DNA from: Amphirosellinia nigrospora
Taxonomy: Eukaryota > Ascomycota > Sordariomycetes > Xylariales > Xylariaceae
DNA length: 64,000 nucleotides
Assembly: GCA_004123355.1 (NCBI GenBank)
Contig: SCHM01000004.1
Coordinates: 2,884,316 to 2,948,315, forward strand
Direction of reading: 5' to 3'
The position numbers were made by a program, and so were the translations under genes. This document shows, one piece after another, positions 38,540 through 50,282 of this stretch (the first letter of the stretch is position 1; each line of letters starts with the position of its first letter). The notes beneath the pieces are model-generated. The model had not been told where the DNA came from, did no database searches, and saw nothing but the letters and a program-made list of their open reading frames with translations.

Positions 38540-39737
38540 ATGTATGGCGTCATAGATTTTAGCAGAGGACAAAAGGGGCTGAGTTCCGTGCTGAAACTAA
38601 GAAGTACGGAAGAGGTTCAGCCTGCCGAGAGTGCCGCCTCTCAAGGGCCAAGTGCACTGGGAAGTTTGATGGCTCTTATTGCAAGCGGTGCAAGCGTCGG
38701 GCAATACCTTGCCATTATAGCAACAGCCTGATTCAACGACAACATCGTAACAGCTCAACCTCTGATGACAGTGGTATGAGTACAACACCAACCAGGCTCG
38801 GTTCACCCGACATGTCAAACCTAACCAGTCACTCGTCAAGTGCGCCAAGTTCACCTCAAGCAGACATAGCAGAGGAGAATGAAACATCGCGACAACTTGA
38901 AAAAAGCAATGGGCTTAATTTCGACAGTTGGCCTCCGTTGCATGCCTTGCAACAACCTCTTCCCCCAAAATCACCTCGGCAGCTGGTTCAACACCACCTA
39001 TGATCCAATCACTGCAGGCATTCTTCCCTGAACAGTTTCATGAGGATACTTACACATGGGGACTGAGTGGTGCGAATAGCCAAATCGATATGGCAGGTCA
39101 AGATTTGACCACACTTGAATTGTTCCTAGACGGTAGAGATTGCCCACTTGACGCCTTCGGCCCCTCTGCAATTGCTATCAGTCAATGACATCGTCCTTGT
39201 CCATTCTTTGGAGTTGGTCCTTGGACGGACAACCCGAAGCAAGACTCGGTATAAGCGCCGATGTTACAATCGATCGCGCCAAGGTCGAAGATTTCCTTGC
39301 TCTATTCAAAACATCATTTGCGCAGCTCGAGATAGTCGAGATATGCCCAGGGGGTTGTATCTGGTCGCAAGATCTTGCCATTCTCGTCTTGCTCGTAATA
39401 AACAGCTATCAAAGCTGCTCAAAAACCTTTCAGCAGATTTTACAAAGGAATCCGGTGGATTGCCTCTCGGCCTCTCTCTAAAGTCTTTAGAAGGGCCTCA
39501 AGCTACCACCAACAATAATATCCAACAGGGGCAAGGAATTCAGCTTGTCCGAATTGGCTCATTTGAAATTAAGGACACTACTGAGATGCTCGTTATTATA
39601 AAGATGTTGCTACAAATCAGGGCCAAACTCTGGATACGTACATATGCAGATGGACTGAAGGGATTAGGCAGTACGGATTGAAGAAACTCGACGCAGAACT
39701 TCAGAGAATTCGGGAGGACCTGAGCAACATGGCATGA
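38540..39737 (+). CDS. Zn2Cys6 (AflR-like) transcription factor, frame-disrupted
   Basis: The binuclear zinc cluster lies at 38623-38712, with the spacing CxxC-x6-C-x8-C-xx-C-x6-C (CRECRLSRAKC ... CKRCKRRAIPC). A Ser/Thr-rich linker follows, then segments such as LQAFFPEQFHEDTYTWGLSG and a C-terminal regulatory region (VEICPGGCIWSQDLAILVLLVI, then SFEIKDTTEMLVIIKMLL and LKKLDAELQRIREDL) resembling the tail of AflR-type regulators. The ATG at 38540 is joined to the zinc cluster only across a frame change in the AAAAGGGG run at 38572-38579. Another change sits in CCCCCAAAA at 38962-38970, and at least two more lie downstream. The product would be about 400 residues. Such regulators usually control neighbouring metabolite genes, so its place beside the 40-49 kb genes is suggestive. 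Real decay is possible. Confidence 0.68.
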
Positions 39738-40537
39738 AATCGGATGGTCGGATTAAATAGCTTTCTCTAGATATACTCACTCTGCGAAAGTGCTGAATAA
39801 AGATTGAGTATACTCGAGTCGTCTCCAGAAGTAATAAGGGCTCGCGATCAAAGTGGTTGAAGGATATTGGAATTTAAATAATCTTCTACGTATTCAGTCA
39901 AGTGGGATATGTTTGAGTCTATATGTCCCAATAGCCTCGCTTCCAGTTCCTGACCTCGCGTCGTCCTGCCTCCTGGCATTAGTATAACTCTTTCACATGA
40001 TTAGAATACACTGTAAATCAGGAGCTGAAGCGTTGTACAGCGCCACACTCGTACGATTCTGTATGCAGGCCCCAATTGTAGATCCAGATCGGGTCTCAAT
40101 CTTAGATTAGTCCGCATCGTAGACTTAACCTAGGCCTCCGATACATGTGACACTCGACAAGACATTTTCTTCGTTCCTCGAATGACTCTTCCCTACATTT
40201 GGCAGCGGTGATTGAGAGAGGCGCTCAGAGATATTGAAGTAGGGCGTGTGAGGCGTATGGGCAAATTAGGCATAGGGAAGCCGGGGGGCAAATTTACAAG
40301 GGGGAGAAAATACGTAAAAACGCTAGAATTTCCTGCTGTATCTTGCCTTTGTACTTAGCAAGCAATACAGCACGGAGAAATCATCTGTTTAATTTTAATT
40401 AATATATTGCGTTCCTTTCGATCAACGGATTCTCCTTATTTCTACATAACTGAGACTTGAATTGGATGAGTAATTCCTAACTTTCCTCCTTTCCCTGGGT
40501 CCCAGTCAATGCCGATCAACAACCCCCAGAATCAACT
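39738..40537. other. Intergenic between convergent genes
   Basis: AT-rich 3' flank of both the regulator and the TRI14-like gene. No gene is seen. Confidence 0.4.
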
Positions 40538-41824
40538 TTAGTGAGAGTTAAGTAACTCTTCAAGCTGGGTTGTAATATCTACAAACGGGAACAATGTTCG
40601 GTTTCCGGCGGGCGAGCCTGCCACTGGTGCGTCTGTAAACCATTCCTCGACTAGGAAGACACTTCCCGAGATTTCAATGGCCGCAGTCACCAGTGCCCGC
40701 TCGGTCTGGGGGTTAGAGGGGTTTGGTATGCGACCGATGAAGTCGGCACTATACCACTTCGACCTCGATCGTAGCACCGAGATGCCGTTATTGCTGCCGT
40801 CAAAGTTGTACTCGGCAATCAAGAGCACGGTGTTGTCATACTTCGGGGGGAGGTATATCGCGTCCGCAGGGCGAATAACCACACCGCCAGACCCGTTATA
40901 GTTTATCGGAACCGGTACCGGTATCCCCTGCGGCGCTGACATGTCAAATCTGTAGAGAGCGCCGCCGTCGGCGCTGTTGTTCTGCGCGTCAGAAACCAGG
41001 AGCAGGTTTCCATCGACGGCCGCGAGCCCGGTGTAGCCTTCCTGCGCATGGTCGATCGGCGTCCCGTCCGATGATGCCGGTACGTACCATTCCTCCACTG
41101 TGCTTCCGTCGCTCGCCACACGCAGCAACGTCCCTGGATATGTGCCGAGCACGTAGATGTTGCCTCTGCTATCGTACTCGAGGTCCTGCGGCCCGCCGTA
41201 CCGACCCTGAGATATCTCAGCCAAGTTCACGGACCAGAGCAGCTTATTCGCTACGGCGTCCCAACGAAGGAGGTAATTGTCGCCCGACACATCGTTGCCG
41301 CCGGTGAGGAAGGCCGCCGCCGTGTCTGCTACGATTGTGATCTCATCTGCGCCTTGCGATCTCTGGCTGGCATAGGGGTCCCAGGCGATGCCCCCGAAAT
41401 GAAAGGTTTGGTTGTGCGAAATGTCCGGGAATTCAAGAGTTGCGACCACAGATGCTGCGTAAGGGTCGTATACGATGACACTGGCGTTGAACACAGAGCT
41501 GATGTCTATAGTAATGTTAATATATTACACGGACGTCTCGTAACTGGTCAAGGCCTTAATTATTGGATACGAAGAGATCTTGCTCCTTCATGTCGATAGT
41601 TAACTTACTACAGAATTGTTAGTTACAATCATTGGACTTAATTCAGATGATCAGGCTTTACCATAAGAGGCAGGATTGCTCGTCAAAATCCGCATTCTCG
41701 GGGTACAGCTGGTAGGAGTCGATGGTGATAGTCCCGTTGCTCAATGGCGGACATGGCGACTCCGGCCGCTGCGAACAAGCAGTTGCCACGCGAGCCACGT
41801 GGCCCAGATGAAGGGGGAGAACAT
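40538..41824 (-). CDS. TRI14-like secreted beta-propeller protein (SMP-30/strictosidine-synthase fold)
   Basis: Two exons on the minus strand (41824-41662 and 41498-40538) encode about 374 residues. A signal peptide (MFSPFIWATWLA...) leads into CSQRPESPCPPLSNG and SYQLYPENADFDE, then regular propeller repeats with motifs such as YGGPQDLEYDSRGNIYVLGTYPG and ADAIYLPPKYDNTVLL. It closes with VFLVEEWFTDA and PFVDITTQLEELL. This order and length match TRI14 of trichothecene clusters as I remember that family, although homologues also occur outside them. In Fusarium, TRI14 is linked to virulence rather than to a known synthesis step. One base is missing in the leader near 41785-41795, where the signal peptide and mature sequence are in different frames. 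The exon 2 acceptor was chosen because the neighbouring AG gives a stop. Confidence 0.75.
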
Positions 41825-42929
41825 TTGGTTGTTGTGATGATGGAAGCTTACAGCTACTTATCAACCCGATCCTCGATAAGGCTACGTAGAATAGTTAGGG
41901 GAGGAGATATGCGTAAGTAAAACCTCGTACGTATAAAACGATAAATTGGGCTTCTCGTCATGTATCACACATGGCCCCCGTTGAGGCGGTCGACATCCTA
42001 ATATATGAGTTGAAGTGTACTCCGGCAAGTGGGATGAATCTGAAGAGTTTTACTATGGGTTCACCGTTCATGCTGATTAATGGACTAGATTACTACAGAC
42101 AAGAGATCTTCTCCAGATATTGTTTCATTAACTTAGTGAGCCCATTAAACTAAAGATATCGCTTCTCGTGTTGTCCCTTCGGCAGGGGTATTACGTCCGA
42201 AAGAGATCGGAGCTGCCTCAATATACCACTGAAACTCCACTGCCTCATAAGCCAAGTGTATAGTCAGATATAAGTAAGACAATTTCTACAGATTATGATT
42301 TCAAACTTACGAATTATTTTATTCCCTGACTTCTATTTTTTCTGATTTCCAAGCACGGTCTATATAGTAGATAGAGCCATGCGCAAAAATCTATAATACA
42401 ATACGCATTTAGGATCCAACCTCGCCTTCGGTTTAGCGGCAAGCCTTAGCGGCCGAGAGGAGGCTTGTAAGTAGCAGGGTATAGCAAAAAAGGCAATCAA
42501 TTGCATTGGCTTTCGATTACGCGCTCACTACCCTTTCAAGACCAGATAAGGTACTTACTAGGTAATCAGCAGTCAACAGGATCCAAAGTGAAGCAATGCT
42601 AGAATTTAATCATGGTGCCAAAGTGTCAATTACAGGCACAAAACAATACAATGATGACGGATTGAACCCTCCCAATTAATTTATTTAGTTGTGTCTGACA
42701 CTCACGAAGATTTGTTCTGGAATTTTGGCCGATGTGTGACGGCGCTTCATGATATCTTTATCATGATACTTTTAGCACGATATGTATTGCACGGACTGCC
42801 TATATACAGTGCCAAGCGAAATACCATGTAGTATATTATGCCTGCCAGTCTGTTGGATTATTGCTGTGACATCGCACACTAAGCTAGATATAGTGCTTTA
42901 CATACTAAATTACCTAGTACCTACCACAT
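41825..42929. other. Intergenic, about 1.1 kb
   Basis: AT-rich. A 60-residue frame at 41971 resembles nothing. The interval may contain the lost 5' part of the dehydrogenase pseudogene downstream. Confidence 0.35.
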
Positions 42930-43490
42930 TGATTGGCTACTACACAGTGCGTTTTACACGCGGCGGGCCGCATATGACCACAAAAGGGTCTAGTCCTAAG
43001 GGATTGTGCGCTACACGCTCTGCACTATTCACATCTTCCATGACGACAAGTTCACTGGCTTCCCCGATACCACCTTTCATCACGGGCCAAGTTTGATGTT
43101 GAGGCTTCACCGAAAGCCTGAACCAAAGAGGTAATCTCCGACTGGAGTATCCACTTCTGTCTCATTGTGCCGGGCAACACCGGCATTAATCTCGCGGCAG
43201 GGATCGACTATTTGCCCCCCATCCCGCATATGCAGCCTCCGCCAGCTTCTTTGGACTTCTGAAGGGGTACGTCAAGGACCCAGCTATGAAGGAGATATAG
43301 ACATCGATTGAAAAGGTTACTGGTGCAATTTTCCAGTTGGTCCTTCTTACTGAATCAAATCACTTCCCATAAGATTTCCCTGACCGACGGGGCGTGGCAC
43401 GTTGTCAGAAATGAAATTTTTGTTGTCGATATAGAGTTAGAAAGTTTAAGGCCCTATGAACCGCTATACTCTATAAGCCTTACAGCCTGA
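42930..43490 (+). pseudogene. Decayed short-chain dehydrogenase/reductase (C-terminal half)
   Basis: Pieces in several frames follow the order of a classical SDR. SSMTTSSLASP corresponds to the Ser-motif strand, and KFDVEASPKA to the segment after the catalytic Tyr/Lys. WSIHFCLIVPGNTGINLA is the strand carrying the PG motif. HPAYAASASFFGLLKGYVKDPAMKEI and SIEKVTGAIFQLVL are the C-terminal helices. DGAWHVVRNEIFVVDIELESL is the tail. Two in-frame nonsense codons (TGA near 43120, TAG near 43298) occur besides frame changes, and the N-terminal Rossmann half is not recognisable. Unlike the single-base losses elsewhere in the window, these substitutions indicate a genuine pseudogene. It lies just upstream of the P450. 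Confidence 0.62.
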
Positions 43491-43889
43491 AAACACTCCA
43501 TAGTGACATCTGGATCGAGTTGAAAGATTAGAGTGCACATATCGTAACTCGATACGGGCAGAATCGTAAACGTCGTTTATCACGCACTTAATGGCCCACA
43601 CTTCACGACATTGACCTATTGGCCTGTTGTAGGGTATATGCTGCATCTCAGCGTCATATATCCCTCTCTTAGCAGTACCCGATTTGTCATTCACCAGCAG
43701 ATGATTAGCTAGGTTCCCTCAAGTTACTGATTAGGAAATCGCCGCAGCAGGCGACCTCGTGGGGGTCCTTATTCTATAATCTAGCCAAAAATATATAACA
43801 GAGCAAGTCAGACGGACGGTTTGATACTTCTTCCATGCGTTCGCCAGTTATATTAAGCTTGCTGTATAGCTTTGATATCAAACTTCACA
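43491..43889. promoter_or_regulatory. Upstream region of the P450 gene
   Basis: About 400 bases that must contain the P450 promoter. No factor-binding site could be assigned. Confidence 0.35.
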
Positions 43890-45943
43890 ATGGCATCACT
43901 TATAGACGGGTCTTTGTTCCTGAAATCATCGTCATCAAACATGACGATGGCTGACAGTTGGGACTCCTTATCTAAAGGGAATTGGAGCCGCATTAGTTTA
44001 ATCATCCTCAGTATTGTGAGTACCTTCAACTTTTGTTCAAGAGGTACTGATGTATGTTTGATTAATACAATCTGAATGGTAGATCGTAGCTCGGTTCGTT
44101 GCGGTATGGTCGTATAATCTTTGGTTCCACCCTCTCGCCAAATTCCCCGGGCCGTTTCTTGGTCGAGCTTCTCTAGTAAACCCTACCTATTAGCCCACTT
44201 CAATAAAGATGGTAATTAATTCTTTATCAGCTTTACCGTTATGCGTATACGTCAAGAGGCCTCTATCACATCGCTACTACTGAGGCACATAGGAAGTATG
44301 GTACGTACTCGAAATTTAAGGGGCGTCCTTTACTTGAATTCAATCAGAACTAAAAGCTGCAGGCCCAATCGTCCGCATGACCCCTGACGAACTTTCCTTC
44401 GCCAGCGTTGAGTCTTGGAAGCCTATTTACGGTCATCCAGGGCCCGGGAAGCAGATACCACCAAAAACAGTATACCACGCAATTTTTGGGTCCGGCTTCA
44501 GTCACAAATGCATCGTTTCCGAGTCGGACGCGCAGAAGCATAGCGTCGTGCGTAAAACACTGAATCCTGCTTTTTCGCAACGCTCACTACACGACCAGGA
44601 GGATATCATTTCCTCTATAGTCAACAAGTTTATTGATATTATCGGCGAGAAGGGTGGTTCTGGCTCTGAAGGACTCAACATGACAAAATGGTTCGAAATG
44701 AACGCTTTTGATCTAATCAGTGAGATATCTTTTGGTGAAAGTTTTGGCAGTGTGGATAATGGTAGATTATAATTTCCCTTTTTTTACTAGACATGCTATA
44801 CTCACTCTCATCGTTTATAGGTAGCCTGCACTTTTGGCCTGAGGGCTTCGCAAGTCGCCTATACCTCTCCAGTGTAATTGACGACTTGCGGCGTATAGGC
44901 TGGATATCTAAGGCTGCTAAATTCTTGTTACCATTATCACTTGTGAGAAGAAACAAGTACTCGAACTTCAGTCGCCAGCAGGTCGAAAAGTAAGCGCCTT
45001 TTCAATCCTAAGCACCAAGCCACTCTAACACTTGCTTGCGCTAGACTACTATCAAAGCCGGAGTCCCGCAACGATTTCGCGAGCCCTCTCATTGACAAGG
45101 TCCGAAATGGGGAGATGGATAAAGAGGAAATGGCGGCTCACGTCTCAATTTTGGCGTAGGTAAACCCATCCTTCTCGACAAATATTTTGATAACCTCTGC
45201 TAATTCGAGTACGAATCAAACAGTATGGCCGGTTCTATGACTGTGTCAGACACATTGACTGCCGTGATCTATTTCCTAGCGAAGAACCCTGATACGCTCA
45301 AGAAGCTTGCGACAGAGATCCGTACAACCTTTCAATCGTTCGAGGATATTAATGCCACGACAACCCAACAGCTACCATATCTTCGAGCACTGTTGGATGA
45401 GACTCTGAGATTGTTTCCATCTGCGGCGTTTGGCTCACCACGGACATCGCTTGGGTTTGAGCTACATGGGTATTATATCCCAGCGGGAGTAAGTGATTTG
45501 CTTGTACCCCTGGAAAGACGTCTTTAAACCTTGACTGGTGTATATTGATCATTTAACCCGCGCAGTTCGACATTAACATCAGTCCTTGGACAATCACACA
45601 CGACGATAAGTACTTTTCCGATCCTTATGACTTCAAGCCTGAGCGTTGGACAGACCCCAACTGCACCGACGTCAAAGAAGCCAGCCGGCCATTTTTTATT
45701 GGGCCACGAGACTGTCTCGGACGGAAGTGAGTAGATCTAACTTATCCAGATATCTGTTTTAGGCTAACGATTCCGCTAAACAGCTTCGCTTGGATGGAAA
45801 TGAACCTGGTTGTATCGAAGTTGATTTGGCGATATGACATGGAACTCGTCAATAAGGACGTTGATTTGATCCAAGACAGCAAATTATTCCTCATGTGGGA
45901 AAAGCCGGATCTGTTTTTTCGCTTCCATAAAGCGTCTTGTTGA
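43890..45943 (+). CDS. Cytochrome P450 monooxygenase, nine exons (CYP65-type)
   Basis: The exons are 43890-44015, 44083-44175, 44231-44300, 44363-44761, 44821-44989, 45045-45155, 45224-45488, 45566-45726 and 45784-45943. All phases agree and there is no frameshift, giving about 517 residues. An N-terminal membrane helix (around SLIILSIIVARFVAVWSYNLW) is followed by the PPGP-like hinge KFPGPFLG and the C-helix RKTLNPAFSQRSL. The I-helix is AGSMTVSDTL, with the usual acid/Thr pair replaced by Met-Thr-Val-Ser. The K-helix ExxR is in DETLRLFP, followed by PERW and the heme loop FFIGPRDCLGR with its Cys ligand. The HAFSQR-like C-helix is typical of CYP65-group enzymes such as the trichothecene C-15 hydroxylase, but the substrate cannot be inferred. 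The donor of intron 6 (GC|GTAGGT) was chosen to avoid a stop. Confidence 0.88.
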
Positions 45944-47207
45944 TTAGCCTATGGCCCCATGGCCACTGCTAAAGTGGTGTAGATGAGCTGAGCCGATGAG
46001 GATGATGAATTCAATCTCTGGGGGTTTAACAGTATATTAGGTAAATGGTAGCTCGATTTTCCTATACTTGCACACCTAATGAAGTAGTGCGGATGGTTCT
46101 CAAGGTTTGCTGGCCGATGAGCTAGAATCGTGTGTAGGGAGGAGCAAGGAACTTCGAAGGGGCTGACTCCCACCACACACTCTCTCGATATTTTTACTTA
46201 GCTTTGCTTCAACTACGGTGTCAATTTAAGGTATTATACTTCCTTGGGAATTTTATTAGCTAGACTTAGAGACTGGATCATTACAAGTCGGCTTATTTTC
46301 TTAGTCAGGGCACCTCAAGGCAATACACTCACTATCCTAGCAACAAGACCCCCAAGTAACACGGAGCAAGGCAAACGAGGCAGATCAAGACCATCTACAT
46401 ATATTCGCGTCGTTCGTTTAGAGATGGTGCCAGAGGCATTTTCGCGTCAACAAGTCTAGGCAGCCCACCCCATATAGCGCAGGGTCCTTAGTATTTGAGA
46501 AATATTGTCTGCACCATCCCACACCACCACATGCTCTTTGGGTAGTGCTGGCTTCCCCCAATAGAATATCAAACAACTTTCAAAGGAATACAGGTACAAT
46601 ATATAAAAATGCAATATGTCATAATCAGTTCTCATTTGAATAGGATGAGATATCGTCGAAACACTGACCATAGAGCGCGATCCGACCTGCTCCAACACCC
46701 GTCAAGATAATCCCCACCCCCCTTTCCAACAATTACTAGTACAATACTCACCCACGGACAGCTCTAGGGGTTAGCCGCGCTCTCGAGGTAAGACATAGAG
46801 CTGGAGATATGAGGGCTATTGGCCGAGATAGGTTATGATGACTTCCACATCCGCAGTCAAAGCCTGTGCCCGGAAACAAGGTTGCATTGTAAGGAGAAAT
46901 AGGAAACCAGGGACTTTTCAATCCAGAGAGGCTTCGTAGCTGAATACGACCCCTGCTTAACATACCCCCACGCCTAGAGCAAGGACATGTGAGTATAACC
47001 AGTCGCTATCTTACGAATGAGGCTTGATGACATAACGTGGGTAGCATCTTATCTAACCATTCGTACGGAGGTGATTAAACCCATGAAGGATTTATACATA
47101 TCCCATACTTGGAAGAATCCTACAAAGTCCTACATCACAACCATATGCTATTGAACAAGCCAGACATGACGCCCACACATTCAGTATTCATTGCCGCATA
47201 ATAGGAG
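45944..47207. other. Intergenic between convergent genes, about 1.3 kb
   Basis: Convergent 3' flanks of the P450 and the carboxylesterase. No gene is seen. Confidence 0.4.
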
Positions 47208-49452
47208 CTAAATCCCCCAAAACGCGCACCGCGCCTGCTGATCATCAGGGACGCTCTCAACCTTGACGTTGCCGGTTTTCACGCGAAGTCTTTTCCCCTC
47301 GCATCCCCAGCCCATCCAAGCCGGGGTGCCCGGGGTCCGCAACGTCGACGGATCCAACGTACGCACGAAGGAAATCCAGTAATCCATCATTATAGGGACG
47401 ACACCGGCGTTATACGTATAGTAACCCGCGGTCCATGGCCTGCGCCGGCGAGGCTATCGGGCCCACGACTCAAAGATGTGCGGAACTCCGAGACCCGCGG
47501 CGTCATTCTCCGCGTCTACTACATCGTACCGGTAGCCCCAGGCCCGGGACGTATTGGTGTGTCGCGTGAAAGAGTTGAGGATGTGCAATACCGGACACGT
47601 GAACGTCGCCTCCCCGTACGCCTTTGCCGTCGAAGGAAACCAGGCCCCATGATTTGGTAGACTATCCATCTGTGGATAGCGAGCTAGAATTGCGCTCGTG
47701 TTGGTCGTTGATAAGAACGGGTAATTACTCTGCAGAAACGCGACCATTCGGTCTGGCGTTGACGCGTCTATAGCGAATACTGTACCCTCTATGCCTCTTG
47801 TTAGCAGAATTTCAAGATTGTTTTAGCTATCCAGGTAGTCTAGATTAGAGTTGATACAATGATGACCTTACCGTCAGTCGTACTCCCCATGATCACAGGA
47901 ACATCGATGAACGCCCCCTTTTCAAAAAGACAGTGTGGTAAATCGGGAAGCAGCACGCCATCGACACACGGCGTCCAGAAAAACAGTGGATTGAGCTCGG
48001 CTAGGGCTCCGGGGAAAGCAGCTGGGATATTCGCCGCTTGTAGGACTTTGGTAGTTTTGCCTCGAAGGCATGCCATCGCTTCATCATTCGCAGCACTATC
48101 ACAACCCGTCCGTCGCAGCACGACGTCGAATTGCCAATCCAGCTCATAAACAAAGGGCTGGGTGGGGAAGAAGACGGACTCGCCGACGACGCCAACGAAC
48201 AACTTCCCACTCTCCTCCGTAATCGTATCGTTGGCGACGAGGTGCAGCGCCACAGACCCGGCGCCCGCCGATGCCCCGTGAATGACCACATGGTCAGGAT
48301 CACCGCCGAATTGAGCTATGTGTCTCTGCACCCAGCGCATCGCCGCGCGTTGATCGAGGAGACCGACGTTTAGATCTCCATCGGCGCGTACCTAAACACT
48401 TGCAGTTAGTCATTGCGATTTATGAACAGTATTTAAATTTATAAACATTCGAGCAGGAAAGCTTGTTAAAAGTGTTTGCTGAATTTAGCTCCCTAAAGAT
48501 AAAAATCCCCCGACCAGTCCTTACGCGTTCACTGGCCAGAAACCCCCACAGTCCAACTCGATAGTTGAAATTCACAAAAACGATACTATGCCCCGAGCGC
48601 TCGACCACGGCCGTGCCGTTCCAGTTCGCGTTGCTGTTAGCCGTGTAGCCTATGTATCAATAAGTTAGATTGTATATAACCAAAATGAAAATCTGATAAA
48701 CACTACTTGCTTGGTCTTATAATGCTTAGATACTTAGGTAAGTGTAGAGCGCATTAACTTACCTCCCCTTGAATGAATAACCACACAGGAAACTTCGACC
48801 CAGTCGTCGCGTTCGCCGGCGCCCAGACGTTGGCATACAGACAATCCTCATCCTGGTCTGGATGAGGATACGGCTGGGAGATTCCCAGACATATGGGCCC
48901 GAACTACGAAGGGCGCGGAAAGTATCAGCTTTTGACCTAGGATGTGTAACGCATCGTATCACAATGCCTGAAACCGTACAAACAGAGCTTAGACCACACC
49001 AGGTGACGAAGCTTTTCGGAGAGCTTCCCAGCAAGAAGAAATCAAGAACTCTCAAGCGCACAGCTCCTGACAGACGACTAACAGACAATAATGATACGAA
49101 GCCAGACTTGGAAACTCACAGTATCAGCCCTCACTTCGCCTCCGCCCGACCCCTGCTCAAGTTCGATGCCCTCAGGCGCTCTAAACCTCCTCTCACCAGT
49201 CGGCGCCTGTGCATACCGAAGCCCAAGAAACTGCGCGACGCCAGCGCTGACACCAACAAGCGTGCCGCGATACACAACATACCCGAGGTTCGCGCGGGGT
49301 ACGGTCGGGTCCGAGTCCTTGGGAGACTGCAGCAACCCGATTATGAGCCCAAGAACAAGTGCCAAGAAGACAACCGCACCGCAGATTCCGACAAGAAGAA
49401 CCCCACGATGATGCAGGGTGGAGGGCCGCGGAGTGTCTCGGGATATTTCCAT
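47208..49452 (-). CDS. Type-B carboxylesterase with N-terminal membrane anchor
   Basis: Five exons on the minus strand (49452-49120, 48903-48763, 48649-48525, 48391-47872, 47788-47208) give about 567 residues. A polar N-terminus is followed by one strong membrane helix (GVLLVGICGAVVFLALVLGL) and then the esterase domain. That domain shows LGLRYAQAPTGERRF, the DEDCLYANVWAP disulphide segment, the nucleophile elbow HGASAGAGS (Ser), the probable acid in GSTTDEG and the His in GVPHIFESW. Four bases appear to be missing: one in the G run ending exon 2 (plus-strand C run 48765-48768) and three in GGG/CCC/GGCC runs between about 47437 and 47464. With them, all phases close and the C-terminal MMDYWISFVRTLDP reads through. 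The single N-terminal anchor predicts a type II protein with the catalytic domain in the ER lumen or outside the cell. Possible role: de-esterification of a metabolite or a xenobiotic. Confidence 0.85.
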
Positions 49453-50282
49453 GCTCCGTCCATCGGTGGGTTCGGGGACTCGGGACAGATAGTCAATCTG
49501 AAAAGACCTAAACAAACGGGCTAGAGAACGACATGAATGAAACAACGCGATTTAGTAAAATAGGTTAGAAAGTGACTGATTGTAAACAGCGCGGGGGGCA
49601 AGCCCAACAAAACTAGTAAGATGATCAGTATCAACAACGGTACAGACCATGTCACACCGACGATCACCAAAACATGTCGCAGATTTAGGTAGTTACCAAA
49701 CATGGAATCGTTCACAAGAACACAGACCAATGACGTAGTTTGTACATATCCTTTATTGGTTGCAACAGCGAAACATTCATGAAAAACGGCTATTCATCAT
49801 ATACGATATCCCCAACTCGTATGTACTTCAACAACGATCAGCACGTCTCCAATTGCTTCTTCACTAGTCGACGTGACCACAACCACCTCGATCCATTCAG
49901 TCGTAATGCACCAAACCAGCAAAGAAAAGCCCCAGACCATGAAACCGCCCGAAACCTATATACCAGTGACCACCAACGCCATATGAGGAAAAAGATTTAT
50001 CATGAGTATCATCAAGGACGATCCAGCCACTCCGTAGGCATCTGCCATGCCAGATCGTCTGAAATGCAACTTTTTATAAAGCACATAAGTTGAATGCAAT
50101 GGAATCCATATGCGGCTTTCAACCAAAACGCCAACGCATGCATTTGAAACATGACTCAGTCGTAGAGTCGTTATCGTGAGGCGCATTCCGTGGGGGTATT
50201 AGCAATCAATACGCAAGAAGCCACCAAGAGCGAACAGAACGAGTTCATTTTAGTCGGGTTATGGTAACAGACCAGTGATATT
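49453..50282. other. Upstream region of the esterase and 3' flank of CDC14
   Basis: A hydrophobic frame on the minus strand (49730-49521) lies just upstream of the esterase and could be an upstream exon, but no splice join or start supports it. Otherwise nothing is seen. Confidence 0.35.

Noticed and set aside
38540-49452. Calling the island a trichothecene gene cluster
   Set aside because: No TRI5, TRI4, TRI6 or TRI101-like gene is visible in the window; one TRI14-like gene and a CYP65-type P450 are not sufficient.
48862-49524. 220-residue open frame on the plus strand
   Set aside because: It is antisense to the first esterase exons, which have a clear membrane helix and esterase motifs; it is basic and low in complexity.
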